DNA of 64,000 nucleotides, taken from the NCBI RefSeq assembly GCF_025770765.1, contig NZ_JANZKY010000017.1:1-64000 (forward strand), given 5' to 3'. Every line of letters starts with the position of its first letter. Positions within the stretch are counted from its first letter, which is position 1. Of this stretch, positions 39,508 to 50,400 are shown one piece after another. Under the pieces are notes generated by a model. It saw nothing but the letters and a program-made list of their open reading frames with translations. It had not been told where the DNA came from and made no database searches. Both the position numbers and the translations under genes were made by a program. Source of the DNA: Propionivibrio soli (GTDB taxonomy: Bacteria; Pseudomonadota; Gammaproteobacteria; Burkholderiales; Rhodocyclaceae).

Positions 39508-39996
39508 CTACCTGAATCGAATACGTTTGGAGACTTCCGGAGGCAGCCACGGCTTCGCCGCAATTACCGCCGTTTCAAGCGGAGCCAGGAAATACGCTTC
39601 GCTCCACCACTTTTCCTTCGGCAACCCCACCATCGCACCGATGGCCACCAGCGCCAGCACCACCAACAGGCCGCGCGCAACCCCGAAGATAATGCCGAGA
39701 AAACGGTCTGCCAGGCTGAGGCCGAGGGCTGCGAGCAATCCGCGCACGGCCAGCCGGATCAGCGCCATGACGATCAGGATCACCATAAAAATGGCGACCC
39801 ACGCGGCAACGACACGCATCCCGGGATCGGCTATGAAGGTGAAAAGGTTCGCCACCTCGGCCGCCCACCACTTCGCAGCGAAGAAAGCCAAGACCCATGC
39901 GCCCAAGGCGATCACTTCGCCGACAACGCCTCGCCAGAGTCCAAGCAAGGCCGAGGCGGCTACGATGACGATAACGGCGTAATCAAGCCCCGTCAT
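39508..39996 (-). CDS. cvpA: CvpA family membrane protein
   Basis: This 162-residue protein has four predicted membrane segments and the CvpA start MTGLDYAVIVIVAASALLG. E. coli CvpA is needed for colicin V export and envelope stress tolerance; its molecular role is unsettled. Its place directly before purF is highly conserved in Proteobacteria. It overlaps the stop of the SPOR gene by one base (TAATG). Confidence 0.95.
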   Translation of the reverse strand: MTGLDYAVIVIVAASALLGLWRGVVGEVIALGAWVLAFFAAKWWAAEVANLFTFIADPGMRVVAAWVAIFMVILIVMALIRLAVRGLLAALGLSLADRFLGIIFGVARGLLVVLALVAIGAMVGLPKEKWWSEAYFLAPLETAVIAAKPWLPPEVSKRIRFR

Positions 39997-40769
39997 TACT
40001 TGGCCGCAATGACGCCGTTGACACCAATCTTCTTCATTCGCGACAAGGCCTTGTCGGCCGCGTCACGATTCGGGAAGGGGCCGGCTCGTACCCGCGTTTT
40101 GCGCCCTTCCGGCGTATCGAGAGGCTCGGTATACACCTTAACGCCGAGTTCCGAAATCTTCGTCTGCAATTGCTTAACGTTGGCCTGGTTCGAGAAGGCG
40201 CCGATCAGGATCACGAACTGGCCGCTCCCGCCTGCCGACGCGGCACTGGCGGCTTCCGGGGATTTTCCTGCCAGAATCGCAGCGGCGCGTTGAGCCTCGC
40301 TTTCGCTCGCCTTGGTGGGTTTCTCAGTGGGTTTTTCGGCGGGTTTTTCGGCGGATTTGACGGTCTTCTCAGGCGTCTTCTCGGCCGGCTTCGGTGCTGG
40401 CTTCTCGGTAACCTTTTCCGCGGGCTTCTCAATGGTTTTTTCGGGGGGCCGCACCGGCGGTTTGGGCGTCGCAACATCGGCCGTTTTACCGGAGTGCGCT
40501 TCGGAGCCGGAATCTTTTGCCGTCCCAGAAGCCTCGTTATCCGTCCGAGTATGCGCCGCCTGCTCGGGTTTACTTGCGGAGGGATTGAACGGCGGTGCCT
40601 TGTCGCGCTCCGGGATGCGGATCTGGACGTCCTGAACTTGCTGCTTCGGCTCCTCGTCCATCACCATCGGCAGAATAACGGCAGCCAAGCCTGCGAAAGC
40701 GACAGCCCCCACGAGGCGGCGCCGGGCTCGCTTTTTCAACTGCAAGTTGGCATCAGATGAATCGGCCAT
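39996..40769 (-). CDS. SPOR-domain cell-division protein (DedD-like)
   Basis: The 257-residue bitopic protein has a short cytoplasmic tail, one membrane segment (about residues 20-37), a long periplasmic linker of Pro-Glu-Lys repeats (KPAEKVTEKPAPKPAEKTPE), and a C-terminal SPOR domain (about 183-257, FVILIGAFSNQANVKQLQTK). SPOR domains bind denuded peptidoglycan at the septum. It sits between folC and cvpA, the standard position for the DedD relative. Confidence 0.92.
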   Translation of the reverse strand: MADSSDANLQLKKRARRRLVGAVAFAGLAAVILPMVMDEEPKQQVQDVQIRIPERDKAPPFNPSASKPEQAAHTRTDNEASGTAKDSGSEAHSGKTADVATPKPPVRPPEKTIEKPAEKVTEKPAPKPAEKTPEKTVKSAEKPAEKPTEKPTKASESEAQRAAAILAGKSPEAASAASAGGSGQFVILIGAFSNQANVKQLQTKISELGVKVYTEPLDTPEGRKTRVRAGPFPNRDAADKALSRMKKIGVNGVIAAK

Positions 40770-40837
40770 TCGTTTATCGTCGGGGTCGTGAGGTCACGGC
40801 GGATTTGTAACGAGAGCAAAACCGGTAAACGAACCGA

Positions 40838-42130
40838 TCAGCCGTGGTTCTGGACCGCTCGCAGCACGGCCGCCACCGTGTAGAAGGATCCAAAAACAAT
40901 AATTCTATCATTTTCGCTCGCCACCCTACCCGCGTACGCAAATGCGGCGGCCGGCGACTCGAACCGTTCGACCAAGCCGCCCAGCCGATTGGTTTCAATG
41001 ACCGACACCAGGGCTTCAGCCACCGCACCGCGAGGGACGTCCAAACCAGCGACCAGCCACCGATCCACACGCCCGGCCAGTGGCGCGAGCGCTCCCGCCA
41101 TATCCTTGTCGCGCAGCATACCGACGACCGCAATCGTCTGGGCGAACCCTTCCATGGCATCGAGGTTGGCGGCAAAGGCCCCCGTCGCCTGCGGATTATG
41201 GGCGACGTCGAGCACAATGGTCGGACGACCGGGCAACCTCTGGAACCGGCCTTTCAAATCGGGTTCAAGCAAGCCACGGCGCACGTTTTCCGGAGTCACC
41301 ACCAGCTGGCCACCGAGTACGTCGATCGCCATGAGCGCGGCGGTGGCATTGCGCAGCTGATAGTCGCCAATCAGGGCCGGGCACGGAAGGTTTTCGAGAC
41401 GGACCGCGCCCGTAACAAGAAACGTCCAGCCCTCTCTTTCGGAAGAAAAGCCGAAATCGCGGCCGAACAAGCGCAGATCGGCGCCGATACGGGCCGCATG
41501 GCCCAGCAATGACTGCGGGGGTTGCGGATCCGCACAAATGGCTACGCGGCCTCCGGCCGCGGGACGAAAGATTCCGGCTTTTTCAAAACCGATCGTTTCG
41601 CGTGTCGGGCCCAGCCAATCCGTATGGTCAATCGCGATTCCCGTCACAATGGCGCAGTCGGCATCATAGACATTCACCGCGTCGAGCCGACCGCCAAGTC
41701 CGACTTCGAGAATCGTCACGTCGACGCCTCGCCTTGCAAAGACTTCCCATGCCGCCAGCGTTCCGAACTCGAAATAGGTGAGCGCCACGTTACCAGCCGC
41801 TTGTCTGGCGGCTTCCACACGCGAGAAAGCTTCACACAATGCGTCATCGTCAATCGGGCCGCGATCGACGCGCACGCGCTCGTTGTAGTCCACGAGATGA
41901 GGCGAGGTATAGCAACCGACCCGGTAGCCGGCGGCCGCATAGATCGCTTCGAGATAGGCACAGGTCGACCCTTTGCCATTTGTTCCCCCGACCACGATGA
42001 CAGGACCACTCGCCTTCTGCTGCAGGGCGGCCTTCACGCAAGCCACACGGTCGAGGCCAAGCTCGATCCCGCCTTGCCCTTTTGGATGCAGACGCTCGAG
42101 ATGATCAAGCCATTCGAGAAGAGTTTTCAC
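40838..42130 (-). CDS. folC: Folylpolyglutamate / dihydrofolate synthase
   Basis: The product is 430 residues from GTG at 42130 (MKTLLEWLDHLERLHPKG); the open frame continues upstream to 42229 but that part lacks family similarity. It adds glutamate to dihydropteroate or folate. It has P-loop VVGGTNGKGSTCAYLE, an omega-loop region (YTSPHLVDYNERV), VGLGGRLDAVN and the C-terminal LDVAHNPQATGAF. It follows accD by about 100 bases and precedes the SPOR gene. Confidence 0.94.
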   Translation of the reverse strand: MKTLLEWLDHLERLHPKGQGGIELGLDRVACVKAALQQKASGPVIVVGGTNGKGSTCAYLEAIYAAAGYRVGCYTSPHLVDYNERVRVDRGPIDDDALCEAFSRVEAARQAAGNVALTYFEFGTLAAWEVFARRGVDVTILEVGLGGRLDAVNVYDADCAIVTGIAIDHTDWLGPTRETIGFEKAGIFRPAAGGRVAICADPQPPQSLLGHAARIGADLRLFGRDFGFSSEREGWTFLVTGAVRLENLPCPALIGDYQLRNATAALMAIDVLGGQLVVTPENVRRGLLEPDLKGRFQRLPGRPTIVLDVAHNPQATGAFAANLDAMEGFAQTIAVVGMLRDKDMAGALAPLAGRVDRWLVAGLDVPRGAVAEALVSVIETNRLGGLVERFESPAAAFAYAGRVASENDRIIVFGSFYTVAAVLRAVQNHG

Positions 42131-42231
42131 GGCAACGAAACAAGGTCTTTGGAACAAGCACCGGACATACTGCAGGCAAGGGGAACTACCGGCCGCCCGG
42201 CGAAAGCGGCCAGTAGTTTTTTCGCCCAACC

Positions 42232-43104
42232 TTACGCAGCGGCCGGTAGCTTCTGCAGCAAGGTCAGCAACTGCGCGAGCTTGGCCTTCAGTTCGCGCCT
42301 GTCAACAATCATGTCGATGGCCCCCTTTTCGAGCAGGAACTCAGCGCGTTGAAACCCCTCTGGAAGTTTCTGCCGCACCGTCTGCTCGATTACGCGAGGA
42401 CCTGCAAAACCGATCAGGGCCCCGGGTTCGGCGATCACCACGTCGCCCATGAAGGCAAACGAGGCGGAAACGCCGCCCATCGTGGGATCGGTCAAAACCG
42501 AGATGAACGGCAGTTTTTCTGCCGTTAAGCGAGTGAGCGCCGCACAGGTCTTACCCATCTGCATCAGCGAGAACAGCCCTTCCTGCATGCGCGCCCCGCC
42601 CGATGCCGTCACGCAAATAAACGGCAAGCCATGCTCGCATGCCGCCTGAACCCCTCGCACGAAACGCTCGCCAAGCACCGCGCCCATCGACCCGCCCATG
42701 AACTCGAACTCGAATGCCGCGACAACGACGGGAATTGTATGCAACGATCCCTGCATGACAACCAGCGCGTCCGTCTCGCCTGTGCTCTCGGATGCATCGA
42801 GCAGACGCTCGGTATAGCGACGGCTATCTTTGAACTTCAATGCATCTACAGGCAAAACCTCGGCGCCGATTTCGAAACGTCCTTCTGCATCGAGCAGCAA
42901 ATCCACACGTGCCCGCGCGTTGATCCTTTTATGAAAATCGCATTTCGGGCAAACGTTGCAGTTCTTCTCTAGATCGGTGGCGTAAAGGACTGTTTCGCAC
43001 GAAGGGCATTTGGTCCACAAGCCTTCCGGCAACGACGACTTGCGCGCCGTTCCCGGTTCGTTGCGTTTGATCTTCGGTGGCAGGAGCTTGTTGAGCCAGC
43101 TCAT
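42232..43104 (-). CDS. accD: Acetyl-CoA carboxylase carboxyltransferase, beta subunit
   Basis: The product is 290 residues from ATG 43104 ([17 protein letters not shown]), one base overlapping the trpA stop. A four-Cys zinc ribbon at about residues 33-55 ([14 protein letters not shown], then CNVCPKC) precedes the crotonase-fold carboxyltransferase ([35 protein letters not shown]). It makes malonyl-CoA with AccA, which is not in this window. The trpF-B-A-accD-folC arrangement is typical of Betaproteobacteria. Confidence 0.96.
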   Translation of the reverse strand: MSWLNKLLPPKIKRNEPGTARKSSLPEGLWTKCPSCETVLYATDLEKNCNVCPKCDFHKRINARARVDLLLDAEGRFEIGAEVLPVDALKFKDSRRYTERLLDASESTGETDALVVMQGSLHTIPVVVAAFEFEFMGGSMGAVLGERFVRGVQAACEHGLPFICVTASGGARMQEGLFSLMQMGKTCAALTRLTAEKLPFISVLTDPTMGGVSASFAFMGDVVIAEPGALIGFAGPRVIEQTVRQKLPEGFQRAEFLLEKGAIDMIVDRRELKAKLAQLLTLLQKLPAAA

Positions 43105-43931
43105 CAGCACTCTCCTGCGCAGGCTGGCATCATCGCGTCGTCAATGCCTTCACGCAGCTCGATCACCAGGTCGCGCACACGAGCACACACGTCCTCCGCT
43201 GTCGAGGATTCGATCTCCTCGATGATCCGGCTACCGACGACCACGGCGTCCGCCGCCCGCGCCACAGCGCCGGCGGTCTTAGCGTCGCGAATGCCGAAAC
43301 CAACGCCAACCGGAACGCCGAGCGCGGCGCGCAGTTCGGGAATACGTGCCGTCACCGCCTTCACGTCGAGCGCCGACGACCCGGTAACGCCTTTGAGCGA
43401 CACATAATAGACGTACCCGCTGGCGAGTGCCGCGACTTCGGCCACGCGTTCCGGCGTCGAAGTCGGGGCAAGCAGGAAAATCGGATCGAGCGCATTGGCT
43501 TGCATCGCCTTGGCGAATTCGCCGCTTTCCTGCGGCGAATAGTCGACGACAAGCACGCCATCGACACCGGCGTCGAACGCCGCCGCGGCGAATTCCTCGA
43601 CGCCCATCGCCTCGATGGGATTGGCATATCCCATCAATACAACCGGCGTCTCGTTGTTGTCGGCACGAAAGTTGGCAACCATACCGAGGACCTTGCGCAG
43701 ACTCACCCCTTTGGCAAGCGCGCGCTCCGATGCGCGCTGAACGGTCGGGCCATCGGCCATCGGGTCCGAAAAGGGGACGCCCAGTTCGATGATGTCCGAT
43801 CCGGCTTCGACCAGCGCGTGCATCAAGGGCACGGTCAAGGCCGGGTCCGGGTCACCCGCCGTAATGAAGGGAATGAGGACTTTGCGCCGCTGCGCCCGGA
43901 GGCGCTCAAATGTGGCTTGAATTTTGGACAT
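43104..43931 (-). CDS. trpA: Tryptophan synthase, alpha chain
   Basis: The 275-residue TIM-barrel subunit cleaves indole-3-glycerol phosphate. Key residues lie in [15 protein letters not shown], the catalytic Glu in [16 protein letters not shown], and the Asp in [11 protein letters not shown]. The length and order are normal. Its start overlaps the trpB stop by one base (TAATG), so translation is probably coupled. Confidence 0.97.
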   Translation of the reverse strand: MSKIQATFERLRAQRRKVLIPFITAGDPDPALTVPLMHALVEAGSDIIELGVPFSDPMADGPTVQRASERALAKGVSLRKVLGMVANFRADNNETPVVLMGYANPIEAMGVEEFAAAAFDAGVDGVLVVDYSPQESGEFAKAMQANALDPIFLLAPTSTPERVAEVAALASGYVYYVSLKGVTGSSALDVKAVTARIPELRAALGVPVGVGFGIRDAKTAGAVARAADAVVVGSRIIEEIESSTAEDVCARVRDLVIELREGIDDAMMPACAGEC

Positions 43932-45136
43932 TAGAATTTAATCCCCGACTTTTCGGCGACGGTGTGGATGTCTTTGTCACCCCGACCCGAGAGATTAACG
44001 AGCAGCACCTTGTCTTTCGGCAACGTCGGCGCCAACTTCGCCGCATACGCCAGCGCATGGCTGGACTCGAGAGCCGGAATGATTCCCTCCATCCGGCACA
44101 GCGTATGAAAAGCCGCCAGAGCCTCCATATCGGTGATCGTCGCGTACTCCGCGCGCCCCGAATCCTTGAGCCAGGAGTGCTCGGGGCCGACCCCCGGGTA
44201 ATCGAGCCCAGCCGAGATCGAATGCGTTTCGATGATCTGGCCGTTTTCATCCTGCAGCAAGTACGTGCGGTTACCATGCAGAACACCGGGCCGGCCGGCA
44301 TTCAGCGAGGCCGCATGACGTCCCGTTTCCAGTCCGTCACCCGCCGCCTCGACACCAATCAGCCGCACGCTTTCCACCGGAATGTACGGGTGAAATATGC
44401 CCATGGCGTTCGAGCCGCCGCCGACGCAAGCGATAACGGCGTCAGGGTGACGCCCGCAATGTTCTTGCATCTGTCCGATGGCTTCTTTGCCAACCACCGC
44501 CTGGAAGTTGCGCACCATCATGGGGTAGGGATGTGGCCCGGCGACGGTGCCGATGATGTAGAAGGTTTCGGAAACGTTCGTCACCCAGTCGCGCATCGCC
44601 TCGTTCATCGCGTCCTTGAGCGTTTTCGAGCCGCTCTCGACCGGCACGACGGTGGCACCGAGAAGTTTCATGCGATAGACGTTGGCAGCCTGGCGCCGAA
44701 TGTCCTCGGACCCCATGTACACCACGCATTCCATGCCGTAACGCGCCGCCACCGTGGCCGTCGCCACGCCGTGCTGGCCGGCGCCGGTTTCCGCGATAAC
44801 GCGCTTCTTGCCCATACGCCGGGCCAGAATCGCCTGGCCGATGCAATTGTTCACCTTGTGGGCACCGGTGTGGTTCAAATCCTCGCGCTTGAGATAGATC
44901 TGCGCGCCGCCGAGTTGCTCGGACCACCGCTTAGCGTGGTACACGGGACTTGGTCGCCCGACGTAGTGCTTGAGGTCGTATTCAAACTCGGCGATAAACG
45001 CCGGATCCTTCAGCGCTTCGGCATATGCCGCGCGCAGTTCTTCGAGAGCCGGGATCAGCGTCTCGGCAACAAAAATGCCGCCATACGGACCGAAATGGCC
45101 GCGGGCGTCCGGTAAATCGTAACTTGGAGCAACCAT
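43931..45136 (-). CDS. trpB: Tryptophan synthase, beta chain
   Basis: The product is 401 residues from ATG 45136 ([16 protein letters not shown]) with AGGAGA upstream; the extra 32-residue upstream frame is rejected. This PLP subunit joins indole and serine: PLP lysine in [44 protein letters not shown]. It is followed directly by trpA. Confidence 0.97.
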   Translation of the reverse strand: MVAPSYDLPDARGHFGPYGGIFVAETLIPALEELRAAYAEALKDPAFIAEFEYDLKHYVGRPSPVYHAKRWSEQLGGAQIYLKREDLNHTGAHKVNNCIGQAILARRMGKKRVIAETGAGQHGVATATVAARYGMECVVYMGSEDIRRQAANVYRMKLLGATVVPVESGSKTLKDAMNEAMRDWVTNVSETFYIIGTVAGPHPYPMMVRNFQAVVGKEAIGQMQEHCGRHPDAVIACVGGGSNAMGIFHPYIPVESVRLIGVEAAGDGLETGRHAASLNAGRPGVLHGNRTYLLQDENGQIIETHSISAGLDYPGVGPEHSWLKDSGRAEYATITDMEALAAFHTLCRMEGIIPALESSHALAYAAKLAPTLPKDKVLLVNLSGRGDKDIHTVAEKSGIKF

Positions 45137-45304
45137 GATTTCTCCTGAGGCAGATGCAATGGAAAAAAAAGACAACGACCGGCTAGCAGTCGGCTGCCTC
45201 AAGCATGGTCGGCGTAGAAGCGTCGCCAGCAAGTGCGGGTAATCCCGCCAGGAGTCTTGCGCATCGATAATCCCGTTTGGGCCAACAGCTCCCGCAACGG
45301 CCGA

Positions 45305-45937
45305 TCAGTCGATCGGCATCAGTCCGGCCGCACGCACGGCCGCGACAAACGAACGAATCTTGTCCGCATCCTTGATTCCCTTCGCACTTTCGACGCCGGA
45401 CGATACGTCGACCGCCTCCGGTCTAGCTAGTGCGATTGCCTCACCCACGTTCGCAGCGTTCAAGCCCCCGGACAAAACAAGCGGCTTGCCGAGTTCCAAC
45501 GGAATCAAATTCCAGTCGAACGTCTTTCCGCCACCACCGAAGCCATCCACGAATGCATCGAGAACAATTGCCTGCGCGGAAGGAAATCCTGCAACGTATT
45601 GTAGCAAATCCATTCCCGGCTTCACCCGAGCGACCTTGATGTACGGCCGGTCGAATTGGCGGCAGTACGCTTCGTCTTCGTCGCCATGGAACTGCAACAG
45701 ATGAACCGGCACGACAGCCAGCGTTTCCCGGACCTCGGCAGGCGCAGCATTAACGAAAAGGCCAGTCACGGTAATGAAGGGCGGCACGGCGCGCGCCAGA
45801 ACAGCGGCCGTCTCGCGTTCCACGTATCGTGGGCTTGGCGGATAGAAGACGAGCCCGATAGCATCCGAGCCAGCCGCGACAGCGGCCCGAACGTCCTCAA
45901 GGCGGGTCAAGCCGCAGATCTTGATGCGCGTTTTCAT
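45305..45937 (-). CDS. trpF: Phosphoribosylanthranilate isomerase
   Basis: The 210-residue TIM-barrel enzyme has the catalytic Cys-Gly segment MKTRIKICGLTRLEDV and the catalytic Asp in IVLDAFVDG(F/G)GGGGKTFDW. It rearranges PRA to CdRP. It is 168 bases before trpB and 21 bases after truA. trpD, trpC and trpE are not in this window, so the pathway is split, as usual in this group. Confidence 0.96.
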   Translation of the reverse strand: MKTRIKICGLTRLEDVRAAVAAGSDAIGLVFYPPSPRYVERETAAVLARAVPPFITVTGLFVNAAPAEVRETLAVVPVHLLQFHGDEDEAYCRQFDRPYIKVARVKPGMDLLQYVAGFPSAQAIVLDAFVDGFGGGGKTFDWNLIPLELGKPLVLSGGLNAANVGEAIALARPEAVDVSSGVESAKGIKDADKIRSFVAAVRAAGLMPID

Positions 45938-45958
45938 TCGAGATCGTCCGTTCCGATG

Positions 45959-46741
45959 TCAGAAAAGCGTTTCAACCGCTCCCTCGTTGCTGGGAAGCCC
46001 CCAATGAGGCTCGTAATGCACACCGACAAGATACAACCCTGCCGGGGAAAAGGTCGGAGCCGCCAGCCGCCTGTCCGCTTTGAGGAGCAATTCCGCGACC
46101 CAACCCGGAGGTTGCTTTCCTTGACCAACATAGACCAGGCTACCGACCAGATTGCGCACCATATGATGCAGAAACGCGCCGGCCTCGAAATCGAAGACCA
46201 CGAGGTCGCCCAAACGTTTCACCTCGGCCCGTCGCATGAGCTTGACCGGCGACTTGGCCTGACAGTCCGCCGCGCGAAACGCCGAGAAATCGTGCTCACC
46301 GAGCAGTAAGCCCGCGGCTTCCCGCATACGAGAAACATCGAGCGGATGGTGATACCAGCCAGCCCGGCCATTCCACACACCGGGACGCTGCGGCCGGTTG
46401 ATCAGCAGGTAGCGGTAGGAACGACCGAACGCGGAAAACCGTGCATGAAAGGCATCGGGCACCACGCGCGCCCAGCGTATCGCGATGTCCGGTGGAAGGA
46501 AGGTATTCACGCCGCGCACCCACGCGGTCATCGGACGTCTCGCTTCGGTATCAAAGTGAACAACCTGGCCAGTCGCATGCACTCCGGCGTCGGTCCGTCC
46601 CGCGCAGACTACGTTGACCGGCGTAGCGGCGATCTTCGCGAGCGCCCGCTGCAGTTCATCCTGGATCGTCTGCCCGCCCGGTTGTTCCTGGTAGCCCCTG
46701 TAGGATGAGCCATCATATTCGATGCCTAATGCAACACGCAT
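45959..46741 (-). CDS. truA: tRNA pseudouridine(38-40) synthase
   Basis: The product is 260 residues from ATG 46741 (MRVALGIEYDGSSYRGYQEQ). The catalytic Asp is in CAGRTDAGVHATGQV, and the family stretch FSAFRAADCQAKSP and HHMVRNLVGSLV follow. It modifies U38-U40 in the tRNA anticodon stem. The upstream frame to 46810 lies inside the neighbouring gene and is rejected. Confidence 0.97.
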   Translation of the reverse strand: MRVALGIEYDGSSYRGYQEQPGGQTIQDELQRALAKIAATPVNVVCAGRTDAGVHATGQVVHFDTEARRPMTAWVRGVNTFLPPDIAIRWARVVPDAFHARFSAFGRSYRYLLINRPQRPGVWNGRAGWYHHPLDVSRMREAAGLLLGEHDFSAFRAADCQAKSPVKLMRRAEVKRLGDLVVFDFEAGAFLHHMVRNLVGSLVYVGQGKQPPGWVAELLLKADRRLAAPTFSPAGLYLVGVHYEPHWGLPSNEGAVETLF

Positions 46742-46746
46742 TTCTT

Positions 46747-47355
46747 CTACCCCAGATAGATGGTCACCATTCCCAACACGACCAAGAACAGGACCACATA
46801 ATCCACCCAACCGCGGTCGTAATGGGGGACCTCAACCAGCTCGGTTGTTCCTGTGGCCGGCATGTCGAGCAACGTCCTCCAGCCTCGGGGTCTAGGCAAG
46901 CTCTCCATGTAACGCAAAACAAGCATCAGTCGAACGACTCCGCGGTCGCAATCGACACCCAAGCGACCCAGCGGGCTAAGCAAGCCACGGGTAGCGGCCA
47001 GCAAGTCAGGGACAGGCATCGTTTCGAGAAACGCGCCGACCGCCATCAACACCAATATCAAGCGCCCAAGATGGGTCAGCGCGACCACCAACCCTTCACG
47101 CGTGGGTGCCAACGGCCCGTCCCAAACCGGCTCGCCAGCAACACCCCACGCGAACACAGCGACGAGCGAGACCAGCAGATAACGCGTACGCCAGATAAGC
47201 CGACTACTGCGGCGGAGTGCGCGCAGCCCAAGCATCGGCACGACAAGGAAAGCAGATGCAAGCACGACCCCGCTCATCGCCTGCACTCCGATCATCAATG
47301 CGAGCCAGACAACCAGACGGGTCGTCGGATGAAGATGAGATGCTAATTGAGGCAA
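46747..47355 (-). CDS. CbiQ/EcfT-like membrane protein
   Basis: The 202-residue protein has about five hydrophobic segments (RLVVWLALMIGVQAMSGVVLAS, YLLVSLVAVFAWGVAG, RLILVLMAVGAFLE, VVLFLVVLGMVTIYLG). It resembles the CbiQ/EcfT energy-coupling transmembrane family, with a region like PRPRGWRTLLD in the coupling area, but no ATPase or S component is adjacent. In this group a gene like this often sits between fimV and truA. It begins 18 bases after the fimV terminator and ends 5 bases before truA. Confidence 0.72.
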   Translation of the reverse strand: MPQLASHLHPTTRLVVWLALMIGVQAMSGVVLASAFLVVPMLGLRALRRSSRLIWRTRYLLVSLVAVFAWGVAGEPVWDGPLAPTREGLVVALTHLGRLILVLMAVGAFLETMPVPDLLAATRGLLSPLGRLGVDCDRGVVRLMLVLRYMESLPRPRGWRTLLDMPATGTTELVEVPHYDRGWVDYVVLFLVVLGMVTIYLG

Positions 47356-47372
47356 GAAAGATGCTCAAGAAA

Positions 47373-47407
47373 TAAAAAGGCCGCGGACCCGTACCGGACC
47401 GCGGCCT
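47373..47407 (-). terminator. Intrinsic terminator after fimV
   Basis: On the minus strand, AGGCCGCGG and CCGCGGCCT (arms at 47399-47407 and 47378-47386) pair around a 12-base loop, followed by TTTTTATTT. It sits between the fimV stop (47430) and the CbiQ-like start (47355). Confidence 0.85.
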
Positions 47408-47429
47408 CGATTCAAGTTCGCAACCGGGA

Positions 47430-50400
47430 CTATTCGCCAATCTTGGCGAGGATCGCCTGCGCTTTCTCGCGTTGCGTCCCGTCGCCCTCTTTCATGACTT
47501 CCTGCAAAAGTTCGCGTGCACCTTCAAGGTCGCCCATCTCTTCATAAGCTTTCGCCAAATCGAGTTTGGTGGCCACCTCCTCGTTCGCGCTGATTTCGAA
47601 CTCAGGCAGCATCTCCTCCTGCGCGGTAGCCGGCTCAGGAGCCTTCGTCTGAGACGACGACGACACGGAAAAGTCCTGTGGCGGCAGCAGGTCTTCCGGT
47701 TCGGCCGCAAACTGCGGGTTGAACACCGTTTCTGCCTGCTCGGTCATGAAGTCAGGGTTCACCGCTGTCGATACCTGCGCCTCGTCAAAAGGCTGCTCCG
47801 CCCGATCGACGACCGGTTTGGCCGCCGGCACTACAGCCGGCTCGGGCTGTTTGTCCACCGGTTTCTGAGGAGCCGATTCGCCGAGGTCCAGGTCGATCAT
47901 CGACATGTCATAGGGCGTGCTCCCCGGTTCGGACCGGCCGAGGAATGTCGATTCCGTCAGGCTGACATCGAACTCTACGCCCTCCTCATCCGCCGGCACA
48001 GCCGGAGCAACAGAAGAAGGCTCTGCCTTGGCCGTCTCCGCCCCGAGTCCCAGCGGATGGGTCGCGACGGCGCCGAGATGAGGCTCGTTACCGAGATCGA
48101 AATCGAGAGCCGACGACGTTCCCACTGGCCCGGGCTGGCTTGTCGTTGCGGCTTGCAAATCAGGCAGCTTGAAATCGAAATCAGTCGTTGTTTGATCCTT
48201 CTTCGCGGCCGAAGCCGCCGGTTCCGCCTTTGCAGGCGCTGGCGGTGCCGCATTAAGGCCGAGATCGAAATCGAGAGGTGCCGGCTCGGCGGCTTTCACC
48301 GGTTCCTCGCGCAATTGCTGTTGCGGAGCCGGCTTGGCGGCCGGCGTGGAAACCGTCCCCTCATTAGGACCAAGATCGAAATCCAGGGTATTGAGATCGG
48401 GAACTTCAGCAGCTGGTGCTGCAGCCGCAGCAACCGGCGCAGGGACCGGGCTGGGCTCGGCGGCAGAAACAGCCGCGGCAACACCCGCCGCCCCGGCGAG
48501 CCGCGATAGTTCACCCGGCATTGTCACCGTATTCTTCATGGACTGCGGTGAAACAACGACGGTGGCATCTGCGTCGAACGCGTCAGCGCCGATTTTAGCA
48601 CCCTTGAACAGCGGGTTGCCCGGGTCAAGCTTCGCGCCCATGGCAGCGGCTTTTTCCCAATCTGCTCCAACGCCCGCGGTTTCTCCATAGAGTTCTGTCG
48701 CCAGAGCCTCGAATTGTTTTACGTCTTTACGGCCCGCGTAGATCTCCAGCAGTTTCAAATGAATCGCATAACGCTTCGGATCTTTCTGGCGCGCTTCAAC
48801 GAGAATCTCCTCGGCCTGCGCGTCCCTGCCATAGGCCATATAAACGTCGGCTTCGGCGACCGGGTCGACTTCGTCCGTATCAATACTGCCCGGACCGGCT
48901 TGGCTGAAGTCAGTCTGCACTGGCGTATGGGACGAGGTATCAACGCTCTGCCCGCCCGTACTGCGGAAAACCGAGTTGGCAGCAAGGCTCGCACTCTGCG
49001 GCGCTAACGTGCTGCTCAGATCGATAGGGGCCTCTTCCTTTCCAGCCCGCCGACGACGGGCGACGACGAGAGCGCCGCCGAGCGCGAGAACCACGGCAGC
49101 GCCGCCAAGTAACAGCGGGTTGTCCAGCAGGTCGTCAACGATACTAGGCTCGGGCGGAGGCGGCGGTGGAGGTGCCGCGGGTTTGGGCTTCGCCGGTACA
49201 GGAGGGGCGGCCGGCATTTCGGTGGCCGCCGCGGGTGCCGGAGCAGGCGCCTCCGGTTTTACTTCGGGCTTCGATTCGGGGGTGGCCGGCTCGCTCGGCT
49301 TTTCCGCTGCTGGCGGAGGCGTCGGAGCGGGTGCCGGGACGGCCGGAGCCTCTGCTTTCGCCGCAGGTTGAGGTGCAACTTCCGGTTTAGGGGGGGGGGG
49401 GGCGACGGGGGCCGCTTGTTGCGCAGCTGCCTGCTTCTGCAACTCAGCAAGGTTCTGGTTCTTCAGTTCAAGCAGTTTCTGCAAATCGGCAACGTTCTTT
49501 TCCAGAGCCGCCACACGCTCGTTCGCTTCCTTGATTGCCTTGTCACGCGCGACGATATCCTCTTCACTCGCTTTCGCCGCCGCTCCGCCCTTGCCGCCAG
49601 CGGTGATGGTTTTTGAGACTTTTAACTGATCCTTGGGTTCGGTCGTCGGAGCCGCCTTGTCATCCACTTTGGCGGTGATCTTGCCAGCCGATTCCTGACC
49701 GGCCGGAGTTTCCTGGACCGGCGTTTGAGCCGCAGTCGCCGCCAATTTTCGCCGATAGTTGTTCCAGTCCGAGGACTGTGCGACGACGACGCTACGGGCC
49801 TCGGCTTCGGGGAGAGACTCGACCGTTGGCTTGGGCGGTACCGAAAGAATTTTCCCGGACTTCAGCCGGTTCATGTTTCCGCCATCGAAGGCGTCCTCAT
49901 TTGCCCGCAACAGGCCGACGAGCATCTGATCGAGGGAAACACCTTCCGGCTTCGTCTGAGTTGCGATTTTGCGCAGCGTGTCACCACTCTTGACCGTCCA
50001 CGTATCGTGGCTCTCGGCGGACGACTCAGCCGCTTTCGGAGTGGGTTGCGCCGGTGCGGCCGGTTGTGCAGCTTGCGGCGCGGGCGCCGATTCCCGGCTC
50101 CGCAACCTGGCCAGCGCTTTCTCGCGTACCTCATCGTCGATGCCAGAGCTTCGAGCGCTTGGCACCGGGGCTTTACCTGTCGCTCCGGTGGGCGCGGTGG
50201 GCGCAACAGTGGCTGAGGCCACGGGCGCAGCGTTCTTGGCGGCCACTTCCGGCGGATCGAGGAGGAATGTGTACTCGCGCACCAACCGTCCGGTTGACCA
50301 GTTCAACTCCATTAGCATGTCTACAAACGGATCGTTGATTGGGCGATCGGAGCTGAGTTTGAGCACCGGTTGGCCGTTCGGACGCTTTTCGAGGTTGAAT

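Noticed and set aside
40310-40500. Short tandem repeats resembling a CRISPR array
   Set aside because: The repeats are coding (Lys-Pro-Glu linker), imperfect and without unique spacers.
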